Below, piece after piece: positions 44,636 to 52,988 of a DNA stretch of 64,000 nucleotides; within the stretch, counting starts at the first letter, position 1; the number at the start of each line of letters is the position of its first letter. The notes under the pieces were generated by a model, which worked only from the letters and a program-made list of their open reading frames with translations, searched no databases and was not told the origin of the DNA. Origin of the DNA: Thalassobellus sp050294475 (lineage in GTDB: Bacteria; Bacteroidota; Bacteroidia; Flavobacteriales; Flavobacteriaceae). A program made the position numbers and the translations under genes. The stretch is taken from NCBI GenBank assembly GCA_050294475.1, contig JBNKOE010000001.1:216413-280412 (forward strand), read 5' to 3'.

Positions 44636-45606
44636 GACATCACGCTTTTTAATAATGTATAATTAGCTACCTCTATTTCATAAAAATCATGAACAATGGT
44701 TGAAGCTCCAAAACTTTGTTTCCAATTTAATAAGCCTTCATTTATGTTTCTTCCTTCATTTTCATTAGAAATACCAAAATCAAAATATTTTTTATCTTTA
44801 TATACTTGAAAGATTAACTGATTCATTAGAAAATCTAAGGCTCCAATATTTTCTTCTTTCTTAGTTGATATATATTGTACATGAGCTACATTTTTAGTTT
44901 CAAAAATAGTACACCCTGCTAATAATTCATTCTCCAAACTTACATTATATTGCTTAATATTATTGGGAAACTTTTCTTTAAGCAAAGTTATTTCTTCTAA
45001 AGAATGAACTGGGGAAACACCATATTTTGTTTTTAGATTTGGTATTAAAATTTCATTCCAAAAAGATGTCATATCTCTTTCTAATTTAAAATTTAGTTCT
45101 GCCTTTTGGGCTCTTTTAATTAATCTATTTCGTAACTTTGAAAATGTCACATTCTGATTTAATGGAATTACCATTGAAACATCTCTTCTAACCAATTTCG
45201 AATTTAAAATAAATAAAAAGTAATCCATCTCATCTGATGGTCTACTATAATATATTTTAGGCAATTGTTTTATAATAAATTTTTCTATATCCCTTTCTGC
45301 AAAAAACTTCAAGGCTTCATAAACTGCTTCTAAAACAATTTGAAATGATATTTTATTAGGTAATACAAATCCACCATAAGTTAATCCTTGATGCGAATAA
45401 ATCTCATTTCCTTTTTTATTCGCAGGTAAAAGAGCAACTAATTTATCTTTTTTATAAATAAGTAGTGAAAAGTCTTCAAACCTATCTTGATGATATTCCA
45501 TGAAATCTCTATGAAATAAGAAAGTTGCATTTTTAGATTTTGAAACAAAATCATTCCATGTGACATAATTTGAAAAAGAATATTTAATTACTCTATAATC
45601 TTCCAT
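44632..45606 (-). CDS. FemAB/GNAT-like acyltransferase of the glycan locus
   Basis: This 324-residue protein has two GNAT-like halves. Recognisable segments are NATFLFHRDFMEYHQDRF, the LLPANKKGNEIYSHQGLTYGG region and LLAGCTIFE. FemAB-type enzymes in glycan loci add amino acids or acyl groups to sugars. Its stop overlaps the aminotransferase start (ATGA), so the products are probably coupled. It may supply the N-acyl group of the aminosugar. The family is moderate confidence. Confidence 0.7.
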   Translation of the reverse strand: MEDYRVIKYSFSNYVTWNDFVSKSKNATFLFHRDFMEYHQDRFEDFSLLIYKKDKLVALLPANKKGNEIYSHQGLTYGGFVLPNKISFQIVLEAVYEALKFFAERDIEKFIIKQLPKIYYSRPSDEMDYFLFILNSKLVRRDVSMVIPLNQNVTFSKLRNRLIKRAQKAELNFKLERDMTSFWNEILIPNLKTKYGVSPVHSLEEITLLKEKFPNNIKQYNVSLENELLAGCTIFETKNVAHVQYISTKKEENIGALDFLMNQLIFQVYKDKKYFDFGISNENEGRNINEGLLNWKQSFGASTIVHDFYEIEVANYTLLKSVMS

Positions 45607-45690
45607 GTTTTTTGTCCCCTTTCTTTATAAACACTTCTAAAGATTAAAAAGATTTATAAAATTCATAATACCTATAATGTTAATTCACTT

Positions 45691-47001
45691 TTATTTCTGC
45701 GTCATTCCCTCTCTATCCACTCCAAAAAGAGAACTTCCAAATATAAGTAAGATAATAGCATAATACATGACATAACTAATAAAATGACCAATTACAGCTC
45801 CTTTAGCACTATCAAATAAATCAATAAAGTAAATACTAGTTGTATATAAAATTATAATTAAAAAGGCTTCGGTTAAAATATAATGCCAAAACATTTTTTT
45901 AGCTAAAAACTGATAGGCAATAACGGTAGATAATACTTTAACAAAATCTCCTAACAACTGCCATAAAAACAAATCTTCAACAGGTTTAAACTCGTCAGTA
46001 AAAATAAAACTAACAATTAATGATCTTAACAAATATATTAGCAATAGTCCAATAAGCAATACTGGTATTATCGTTTTATAAAAACTAAACACCTCTTTTC
46101 TAAATTCTTTAACAGTATCAATTTCAGAAAACCTTGGTAAAATATACAAAGCCATTAATGAGCTAACTAACATAAGGTAATACTTAGACACTCGTGTTAT
46201 AGCTTCCCAAAAACCAGCATCCATATGGCTAACTCTTTCTATTATATGCATTCTAATTGCAATAGCTATAATTGGAAGTAATACAGCAGTAAAAAGAGCC
46301 ATTAGAGAGTAAGAACTCATTTTCTTTATAAAACTTAAACTAACATTATTAACTTTTATTAAAGATACCAAAGAACGCCTATTTATAATCCCAACTAAGG
46401 TTATTAAAAAGATTAAGGATTCTGCTATAACTACAGATATCAATGCTCCTTCTATAGCATTTTGATAAATTAAAAGAAGTGCTACTGAAGCACTTAATAT
46501 TTGCCCAATTATATTAATAATGATTAGTATTTTATACTTTGAAAACCCATTCATTATTGAAAATGAAAACATATTTAAAGCATAAAAAGGCAGAACAATA
46601 GCAAATATTTCAATAACATATGCATAATTGTTATAGGATGGAAATATTAAATTATTAATTAAATCGGCGTTGAAATAACAAAAGAAAGACACAACAATAG
46701 TTGATACAAAACCAACATAGAACACCGAAGATATGGCTTTACTAAGATTGACAACATTATCTTTAAAATCAGAAATATACTTAACCAAACCATTATAAAA
46801 ACCTACTATTGCTATAGTTTGAAAAGAACTTACGAAATTTTGTAAGTTTCCTATTAGTGCTAAACCTACAGGACCAATAAAAACAGCAATAGCTTTAGAG
46901 GTTAACAACCCTGCAATTAATCTAGTTAGTACAGAAGCCGTTTGTAACGATGTAACTTTAATTAAAACATTATTATTTATATAATCTATTAATTTTTTCA
47001 A
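45691..47001 (-). CDS. wzx: O-antigen flippase (Wzx-type), second copy
   Basis: This 436-residue membrane protein has about 12 helices and opens VLTRLIAGLLTSKAIAVFIGPVGLALIGNLQNF, a clear O-antigen translocase beginning. It is not a close copy of the flippase at 42039 (few identities in the first helices apart from the family pattern). It is the 5'-most leftward gene of the glycan locus. Confidence 0.88.
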   Translation of the reverse strand: MKKLIDYINNNVLIKVTSLQTASVLTRLIAGLLTSKAIAVFIGPVGLALIGNLQNFVSSFQTIAIVGFYNGLVKYISDFKDNVVNLSKAISSVFYVGFVSTIVVSFFCYFNADLINNLIFPSYNNYAYVIEIFAIVLPFYALNMFSFSIMNGFSKYKILIIINIIGQILSASVALLLIYQNAIEGALISVVIAESLIFLITLVGIINRRSLVSLIKVNNVSLSFIKKMSSYSLMALFTAVLLPIIAIAIRMHIIERVSHMDAGFWEAITRVSKYYLMLVSSLMALYILPRFSEIDTVKEFRKEVFSFYKTIIPVLLIGLLLIYLLRSLIVSFIFTDEFKPVEDLFLWQLLGDFVKVLSTVIAYQFLAKKMFWHYILTEAFLIIILYTTSIYFIDLFDSAKGAVIGHFISYVMYYAIILLIFGSSLFGVDREGMTQK

Positions 47002-47169
47002 TTAATATTTATTTATCGTTGTTTATAAGAGACTTGAAAGAGTAAATATTTAACTATAACGAAGTTTAAAATAATTTATTCTTTTTAAGAATAGTCAAAT
47101 ATACAAAATCATTTTACGCATCTATACTAATTCTATTTTAAGTAGGAATTTAGACACTTTTAAATGATT

Positions 47170-47397
47170 TTATTTTTTCAATAAATAATACACATTAATA
47201 CTAAGTATTGCAAAATTTGTAATGATTATAGGTTTTGAAATGGGAACTAACAAAAGTCCATAAAACACAAATAGTAAACATCCAATGGAGTTTACTATTC
47301 GTAATTTTATAACAGATTTCATTAAAAATGATATTAGAACAACTGCCGTAGCAATATACCCAACCCATTCTACCCAAGAAATTCCTAAGAATTCCAT
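47170..47397 (-). CDS. YgjV-like small inner-membrane protein
   Basis: This 75-residue protein has three membrane helices and opens WVEWVGYIATAVVLISF with the RIVNSIGCLLFVFYGL centre. This is the YgjV/Imp family pattern, function unknown. It begins 1 bp after the typA stop on the same strand and is probably co-transcribed with it. Confidence 0.7.
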   Translation of the reverse strand: MEFLGISWVEWVGYIATAVVLISFLMKSVIKLRIVNSIGCLLFVFYGLLLVPISKPIIITNFAILSINVYYLLKK

Positions 47398-47398
47398 T

Positions 47399-49198
47399 TT
47401 ATATTAATTTGTTACGTTTTCTTTCTACTTCTGTTAAATAGATTTTACGTAAACGTAAAAAGTTTGGTGTTACTTCAACGTATTCATCTTTTTGAATATA
47501 TTCTAAAGCTTCTTCTAAACTAAATTTAATAGCAGGAACAATTTTAGCTTTATCATCGGCGCCAGATGAACGTACGTTACTTAATTTTTTTGTTTTAGTT
47601 ACGTTAACTGTCATATCATCTCCACGAGAATTTTCACCAATAACTTGACCCTCATAAATATCTTCACCTGGATCTACAAAAAACTTACCTCTATCTTGTA
47701 ATTTATCTATTGAATAAGGAATAGCTTGTCCTTTTTCCATAGATACTAAAGATCCATTTTGTCTTTCAGGAATACCTCCTTTTAACGGTTGGTATTCTTT
47801 AAAGCGATGCGCCATAATAGCCTCACCTGCGGTAGCAGTTAACAATTGGTTACGTAAACCTATAATACCACGTGATGGCACTACAAATTGACAAACCATA
47901 CGATCACCTTTAGCTTCCATGCTTAACATTTCACCTTTTCTTAAAGTAACCATTTCAATAGCTTTACCAGAAACTGTTTCAGGTAAATCAATTGTCATCT
48001 CTTCAACTGGCTCACATTTAACACCATCAATTTCTCTAATAATAACTTGTGGTTGTCCTATTTGAAGTTCGTAACCTTCTCTACGCATAGTTTCAATTAA
48101 AACCGATAAGTGTAATACACCACGACCAAAAACCATAAACTTATCAGCACTATCAGTTTCTTCAACTCTAAGAGCTAAATTCTTTTCAAGCTCTTTCATC
48201 AAACGATCTTTGATATGACGAGATGTTACATATTTTCCATCTTTTCCAAAGAAAGGAGAATCGTTAATAGTAAACAACATACTCATTGTTGGCTCATCAA
48301 TAGCAATGGTTTTTAAACCTTCTGGAGTTTCAAAATCGGCTACTGTATCTCCAATTTCAAAACCTTCAAGACCTACAATGGCACAAATATCACCAGTTTG
48401 TACTTCTTCTACTTTTATACGTCCAAGACCTTCAAAAATATGAAGTTCTTTAATTTTATTTTTAACAATAGAACCATCTCTTTTTACTAAAGAAATATTT
48501 TGTCCTACTTTAAGTTCTCCACGTGTTAAACGACCTATAGCAATACGTCCTGTAAAACTTGAAAAATCTAAAGAAGTTATTAGCATTTGAGTATTTCCTT
48601 CTGGTAACTTTGGCTCAGGCACATGCTCTATAACCATATCTAATAATGGCTCAATATTCTCTGTTTGGTTTTGCCAATCATCACTCATCCAGTTATTCTT
48701 AGCTGAACCGTAAACAGTTGGAAAATCTAATTGCCATTCTTCTGCTCCTAATTCGAACATTAAATCGAACACCTTTTCATGTACCTCATCTGGCGTACAG
48801 TTTTCTTTATCAACCTTATTAATTACAACACATGGCTTTAATCCTAAATCAATTGCTTTTTGTAATACAAAACGAGTTTGTGGCATTGGTCCTTCAAAAG
48901 CATCAACTAACAATAAAACGCCATCAGCCATATTAAGTACACGCTCTACTTCTCCGCCAAAATCGGCGTGACCAGGAGTGTCAATAATATTAATTTTTGT
49001 GTCTTTATATATAACAGAAACATTTTTAGAAGTAATTGTAATACCTCTTTCTCTTTCTAAATCGTTATTATCAAGAATTAAATCACCTGTATTTTCGTTT
49101 TCACGAAATAACTGACAGTGATACATAATTTTATCAACCAAAGTAGTTTTACCATGATCTACGTGTGCAATAATTGCAATATTTTTAATAGTAGCCAT
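47399..49198 (-). CDS. typA: Ribosome-associated GTPase TypA/BipA
   Basis: This 599-residue translational GTPase has G1 AHVDHGKTTL, G3 DTPGHADFG and NKVDKE in the G domain, EF-Tu-like domain II, then the BipA-specific C-terminal domain (VPSRGIIGLRNQ, LTATAGEAIM). It binds ribosomes and aids 50S assembly under stress. Length is standard. A -7 box lies at 49224-49231. Confidence 0.96.
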   Translation of the reverse strand: MATIKNIAIIAHVDHGKTTLVDKIMYHCQLFRENENTGDLILDNNDLERERGITITSKNVSVIYKDTKINIIDTPGHADFGGEVERVLNMADGVLLLVDAFEGPMPQTRFVLQKAIDLGLKPCVVINKVDKENCTPDEVHEKVFDLMFELGAEEWQLDFPTVYGSAKNNWMSDDWQNQTENIEPLLDMVIEHVPEPKLPEGNTQMLITSLDFSSFTGRIAIGRLTRGELKVGQNISLVKRDGSIVKNKIKELHIFEGLGRIKVEEVQTGDICAIVGLEGFEIGDTVADFETPEGLKTIAIDEPTMSMLFTINDSPFFGKDGKYVTSRHIKDRLMKELEKNLALRVEETDSADKFMVFGRGVLHLSVLIETMRREGYELQIGQPQVIIREIDGVKCEPVEEMTIDLPETVSGKAIEMVTLRKGEMLSMEAKGDRMVCQFVVPSRGIIGLRNQLLTATAGEAIMAHRFKEYQPLKGGIPERQNGSLVSMEKGQAIPYSIDKLQDRGKFFVDPGEDIYEGQVIGENSRGDDMTVNVTKTKKLSNVRSSGADDKAKIVPAIKFSLEEALEYIQKDEYVEVTPNFLRLRKIYLTEVERKRNKLI

Positions 49199-49223
49199 AT
49201 TATAGTGCCTTATTTTAAGCGTG

Positions 49224-49231
49224 CAAAGGTA
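49224..49231 (-). promoter_or_regulatory. -7 promoter box of typA
   Basis: TACCTTTG on the minus strand, 25 bp before the typA ATG. Confidence 0.65.
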
Positions 49232-49270
49232 ACTATAAATAATGGATAAATTATATAATATTTTTTATTT

Positions 49271-49415
49271 GGGCATTACCCTTTGCGGTTATCTTATTTT
49301 TAGTTTATTTTAAACGTAAGTAACTAACCCACAAAGGGTCGCGCTATCCATTATAGCTTTTTTGCGCATAAGCGCGCACAAAAAAGGCTGTCATTTCTAT
49401 CGCTAATGCACGCAT
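49271..49415 (-). repeat. Dispersed intergenic element, copy C
   Basis: In the typA-kdsA divergent spacer. On the minus strand it begins ATGCGTGCATTAGCGATAG, has an inner hairpin (GCCTTTTTTGTGCGCGC / GCGCAAAAAAGC) and ends GCGCGACCCTTTGTGGGT...AAAGGGTAATGCCC. It carries about 45 extra bp between the last two conserved blocks compared with copies A, B and D. Confidence 0.6.
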
Positions 49416-49472
49416 CAGCTAAGTACAATCAATTCAATTTAAAAAGTAGATATTTATTTTGGTCATTAATCT

Positions 49473-49480
49473 TATCTTTG
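49473..49480 (+). promoter_or_regulatory. -7 promoter box of kdsA
   Basis: TATCTTTG, 21 bp before the kdsA ATG at 49502. Confidence 0.65.
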
Positions 49481-49501
49481 CAACACAAAATTTCAAAGTA
49501 G

Positions 49502-50320
49502 ATGAATCTTCAAGATATTCCAAAAATAAAACATACCAATTCTAACAACTTTTTTTTACTATGTGGTCCTTGCGCTATTGAAGGTGAAGACATGGCATTA
49601 CGAATTGCTGAAAAAGTAGTTTCGATAACTAACAAATTAGAAATCCCTTATATTTTTAAAGGTAGTTTTAAAAAAGCTAACAGAAGTAGAATTGATAGTT
49701 TTACTGGGATAGGCGACGAAAAAGCTTTAAAAATTCTAAAAAAAGTTTCTGACACTTTTGATGTTCCTACAGTTACCGATATTCATGAAATATCAGACGC
49801 TCATTTAGCAGCTCAATACGTTGATGTTTTACAAATTCCAGCATTTTTAGTACGTCAAACCGATTTAGTAGTTGCAGCAGCTAAAACAGGTAAAGTAGTG
49901 AATTTAAAAAAAGGACAATTTATGAGTCCGGAAGCTATGAAACATGCTGTACAAAAAGTAAAAGATGCTGGTAGTAATAAAGCTTGGATAACCGATAGAG
50001 GTACCATGTTTGGTTACCAAGATATGATTGTAGATTTTCGTGGCATTCCAACCATGCGTCAATATGCACCAACCATTTTAGATGTTACACATTCGCTACA
50101 ACAACCTAATCAAAGTGCTGGAGTTACAGGAGGTAGACCAGACATGATTGAAACCATAGCACGTGCTGGTGTTGTAAATAATGTAGATGGTTTATTTATT
50201 GAAACACATTTCGATCCTGCTAATGCAAAAAGTGATGGAGCCAATATGCTTCATTTAAATAATTTAGAACAACTACTTTCTAATTTAGTAACTATTAGAA
50301 AAACTATAAACTCTCTTTAA
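49502..50320 (+). CDS. kdsA: 3-deoxy-8-phosphooctulonate synthase KdsA
   Basis: This 272-residue enzyme condenses arabinose 5-phosphate with phosphoenolpyruvate, committing to Kdo synthesis for LPS. Motifs include FLLCGPCAIEGED, FKGSFKKANRSR, LQIPAFLVRQTDLV and GTMFGYQDMIVDFRG, with a closing HFDPANAKSDGANML. It lacks an obvious N-terminal extension. The position near the glycan locus fits shared envelope biogenesis. Confidence 0.96.
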   Translation: MNLQDIPKIKHTNSNNFFLLCGPCAIEGEDMALRIAEKVVSITNKLEIPYIFKGSFKKANRSRIDSFTGIGDEKALKILKKVSDTFDVPTVTDIHEISDAHLAAQYVDVLQIPAFLVRQTDLVVAAAKTGKVVNLKKGQFMSPEAMKHAVQKVKDAGSNKAWITDRGTMFGYQDMIVDFRGIPTMRQYAPTILDVTHSLQQPNQSAGVTGGRPDMIETIARAGVVNNVDGLFIETHFDPANAKSDGANMLHLNNLEQLLSNLVTIRKTINSL

Positions 50321-50402
50321 ATTTTATTAATTAAATTTTTCACCCCTTGCCTTTTAAGGAATGATTATTTATAACGTCAAATAATATTTCAAAATCAAAA
50401 CA

Positions 50403-51263
50403 ATGAAAGTATCCTTTTCTCAACCTATCACATTTCTACTTCTAATTATTTCGAGCTTAAACACATTTGCTCAAGAAACTGAAAACACAAAATACACTGC
50501 TTCAAACAAAGGAAAATTCTTTGTAAGTTGGGGAGGAAACAGAGAGTCTTTCTCAAAATCTGATATTCACTTTAAAGGAGAAGATTATGATTTCACTATT
50601 AAAAATGCTTCTGCCCATGATAAGCCTAAAGGTTGGCATATTGATTATTTCAATCCTACAAGAATAACCATTCCGCAAACCAACATAAAGATTGGTTATT
50701 TTATTTCAAATAAATACACTATTTCTTTAGGAGTAGACCATATGAAATACGTGATGAACGAAAACACAACCAAAACTATTGATGGTTATATTAATTTACC
50801 TGCTACTGAAGCTGGCGCTATTTACAACGGCACTTATAATAACGAAAACTACTTTGTTTCTGAAGATTTTTTAAAGTTTGAACACACTAACGGACTCAAT
50901 TATGTGTATGCAGAGTTTGCCCGCTACGATGATATATCATCAATATTTAAACTTCCAAATACTGATAAATTTCAAATTAATTTAACTGAAGGTTTAGCTA
51001 CAGGAATTTTATACCCAAAAACAAACACTACACTTTTACAAAAAGACCGCTATGACGAATTTCATTTAGCTGGTTATGGGGTATCACTACATGCAGGTTT
51101 AAACTTTACATTCTTTAAACACTTTTTTATGCAATTAGATTTAAAAGGAGGTTATATTAATATGCCAGATATAAGAACTACAAGTAATACAGCAGAAAGT
51201 GCCTCACAACATTTCACATACTTACAACGTGTTATTGCTTTTGGTGGCATTTTTAATATTTAA
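50403..51263 (+). CDS. Hypothetical outer-membrane beta-barrel protein
   Basis: This 286-residue protein has a signal peptide ending NTFAQ and a strand-rich body with IKIGYFISNKYTISLGVDHM and a C-terminal VIAFGGIFNI end, consistent with an OmpW/OmpA-like barrel. I do not recognise a specific family. It starts 82 bp after kdsA and could share its transcript. Confidence 0.65.
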   Translation: MKVSFSQPITFLLLIISSLNTFAQETENTKYTASNKGKFFVSWGGNRESFSKSDIHFKGEDYDFTIKNASAHDKPKGWHIDYFNPTRITIPQTNIKIGYFISNKYTISLGVDHMKYVMNENTTKTIDGYINLPATEAGAIYNGTYNNENYFVSEDFLKFEHTNGLNYVYAEFARYDDISSIFKLPNTDKFQINLTEGLATGILYPKTNTTLLQKDRYDEFHLAGYGVSLHAGLNFTFFKHFFMQLDLKGGYINMPDIRTTSNTAESASQHFTYLQRVIAFGGIFNI

Positions 51264-51289
51264 ATTCTATAACTATATTCTTTTTCTAA

Positions 51290-51667
51290 TCAAATAAACC
51301 AAGCTTTTTTACTTTTACTAAGCAAATTTGAAGCTGCTTGTAATAATTGAACAAAGTTTTCTTGATCTAAATCTTCCAGAGTTTTTAGCTGAATTGATCG
51401 TACTTGTTTGCGATTATTATCATTTTTTAAAACAGGAAAATCATTTTCAAGTAAAATACCTTGTACAAAAGCCACATCAACATAATTCTTACCTTTTAGA
51501 ATATTAAGGTAAATCATTGGTTTTTTACCAATATTATAAAACGGAATTTTATAACTATACCGCTCCTCTATTTCTGGTAGCGTATTTAAAATGACACTTC
51601 TAACATAAAGCATGATAGATTGAAACGGCTCTTTTTGGTTTAGAAAATATTCTTCTACAGGTTTCAC
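51290..51667 (-). CDS. DUF1801 (YdhG-like) protein
   Basis: This 125-residue protein opens VEEYFLNQKEPFQSIMLYVRSVI and has the KIPFYNIGKKPMIYLNI core of DUF1801. Function is unknown. It is convergent with the beta-barrel gene and divergent from the regulator operon. A second DUF1801 gene lies at 62585. Confidence 0.75.
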   Translation of the reverse strand: MKPVEEYFLNQKEPFQSIMLYVRSVILNTLPEIEERYSYKIPFYNIGKKPMIYLNILKGKNYVDVAFVQGILLENDFPVLKNDNNRKQVRSIQLKTLEDLDQENFVQLLQAASNLLSKSKKAWFI

Positions 51668-51727
51668 AGATTCATTTTTTTTTCAAACTTAACAAAAATT
51701 TATGATGCATAATTGGAAAATAATTAT

Positions 51728-51753
51728 TTACTTTGTATTTCAAAGTACTTTTA
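51728..51753. promoter_or_regulatory. Palindromic operator/promoter, first copy
   Basis: A 26-bp sequence around the perfect palindrome TACTTTG-TATTT-CAAAGTA (51729-51747). It is repeated exactly at 52952-52977. TACTTTGT fits the -7 consensus TAnnTTTG, so the operator covers the promoter. The ATG at 51755 follows, which fixes that start. Confidence 0.8.
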
Positions 51754-51754
51754 T

Positions 51755-52366
51755 ATGGAATCAAAAGATTATTTAAAAGACCTCAGTGAGATTAAGGATT
51801 TAATGAATAAATCGTCTCGTTTTATTTCTCTAAGTGGTTTATCTGGAATACTCGCTGGCATTTATGCACTCATTGGAGCTGCTATTGCCTATTGGCTAGT
51901 AACACAATACAGTAACGGAACTTTAATTCTTGATGGCAAAATTTTTAGATTAGTTATGCTAGATTTATGTCTTGTTGCTTTTTTTAGTATTGTAACCGGG
52001 ATTATACTAACAACTAGAAAAGCTAAAAAGAATAATGCTAAAATTTGGGATGCTACATCAAAAAGATTGGTAATAAACTTTTTAATTCCTTTAATAGCTG
52101 GAGGCTTATACATTTTAATAATTTTAAGTAACGGAAAGTATGGACAAACGGGTGGTTTAATGCTTATTTTTTATGGACTAGCTTTAGTAAATGCATCAAA
52201 ATATAGCATTGGAGATATTCGATATTTAGGTTATATTGAAATTATTTTAGGTTTAATTGCTACTTTGTTCCCTGGTTACGGATTCTGGCTTTGGGTTTTA
52301 GGTTTTGGAGTTATGCATATTATTTACGGTACTTGGATGCATTTTAAGTATGATTTAAAGGCGTGA
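51755..52366 (+). CDS. Membrane protein of the regulator operon
   Basis: This 203-residue protein begins MESKDYLKDLSEIKDLMNKS. I reject the in-frame ATG at 51713 because the operator/promoter lies between. It has a short cytoplasmic helix, then five or so membrane helices (GILAGIYALIGAAIAYWL, LVAFFSIVTGIIL, LIPLIAGGLYILIIL, ILGLIATLFPGYGFWLWVLGF). Function is unknown. It overlaps the next gene (GTGA), so the three genes to 52935 form an operon. Confidence 0.75.
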   Translation: MESKDYLKDLSEIKDLMNKSSRFISLSGLSGILAGIYALIGAAIAYWLVTQYSNGTLILDGKIFRLVMLDLCLVAFFSIVTGIILTTRKAKKNNAKIWDATSKRLVINFLIPLIAGGLYILIILSNGKYGQTGGLMLIFYGLALVNASKYSIGDIRYLGYIEIILGLIATLFPGYGFWLWVLGFGVMHIIYGTWMHFKYDLKA

Positions 52367-52614
52367 TAAAAAAAATATTTTTTGGAATTTTAATAATTAT
52401 ACTTGATTTAACTTTGTACATCATAATTGGTTTAATATTATTGAATTATGAAGATTTTTATCATGAAAGTAAAGGTGTATATTGGGGATTGAGTAGTATG
52501 ACACTTATTGAAAAAATAGCATATATTTCATACTATCTTTTACTATTAGTAAATATACTATCAATTGCATATTTCTTTTATCGTCTATTAAAAAAATATA
52601 TAATAATAAAATAA
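52363..52614 (+). CDS. Small hypothetical membrane protein
   Basis: This 83-residue protein starts with GTG at 52363, overlapping the upstream stop. It has two helices (about 4-26 and 49-69) and a basic tail. No family is recognised. The translational coupling places it with the regulator. Confidence 0.6.
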   Translation: MIKKIFFGILIIILDLTLYIIIGLILLNYEDFYHESKGVYWGLSSMTLIEKIAYISYYLLLLVNILSIAYFFYRLLKKYIIIK

Positions 52615-52636
52615 GATTCCTGCCTTCGCAGTAATA
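52614..52636. repeat. Short hairpin element before the regulator gene
   Basis: AGATTCCTGCCTTCGCAGTAAT has an imperfect TTCCTGC/GCAGTAA stem and sits between the small membrane gene stop and the regulator ATG. It is a member of the short hairpin family. Confidence 0.65.
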
Positions 52637-52641
52637 AGAAA

Positions 52642-52935
52642 ATGAGTATCATAACCAACATAAATAAAGTATTCGATCACAGAATTAGATTAGGCATTAT
52701 GTCTATTTTGATGGTAAATGAGTATGCCGATTTTAATATGTTGAAAGAATTATTAGGTGCCACAGACGGAAATTTAGCAAGTCACACCAAAGCGCTTGAA
52801 AAAGCTGAATATATTAAAGTAGAAAAACAATTTATTGGTAAAAAACCAAATACCCGCTACTCTACTACTAAACTTGGAGAAATGGAATTTAAAAAACATA
52901 TTGAGGCACTCGAAAAATTAATAAACAAACAATAA
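52642..52935 (+). CDS. Winged-helix transcriptional regulator
   Basis: This 97-residue protein is a stand-alone winged helix of the HTH_34 type. The DNA-recognition part is ATDGNLASHTKALEKAEYIKVEK, followed by the wing RYSTTKLGEMEF. The start of the domain, NKVFDHRIRLGIMSILM, is typical. It is followed 54 bp later by the second copy of the palindrome, and the first copy precedes its own operon, so it is the likely binder of both and autoregulated. The direct target is inferred from position. Confidence 0.82.
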   Translation: MSIITNINKVFDHRIRLGIMSILMVNEYADFNMLKELLGATDGNLASHTKALEKAEYIKVEKQFIGKKPNTRYSTTKLGEMEFKKHIEALEKLINKQ

Positions 52936-52951
52936 CTATTTTTTTAATTAA

Positions 52952-52977
52952 TTACTTTGTATTTCAAAGTACTTTTA
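52952..52977. promoter_or_regulatory. Palindromic operator/promoter, second copy
   Basis: Exact copy of the 26-bp sequence at 51728-51753, with the palindrome at 52953-52971. The ATG at 52989 follows by 11 bp. It should control the exosortase operon. Confidence 0.8.
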
Positions 52978-52988
52978 AATAAACTATA

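Noticed and set aside
51713..51754. In-frame ATG at 51713 as start of the membrane protein of the regulator operon
   Set aside because: The palindromic operator with the -7 box lies between it and 51755, so it would not be in the transcript.
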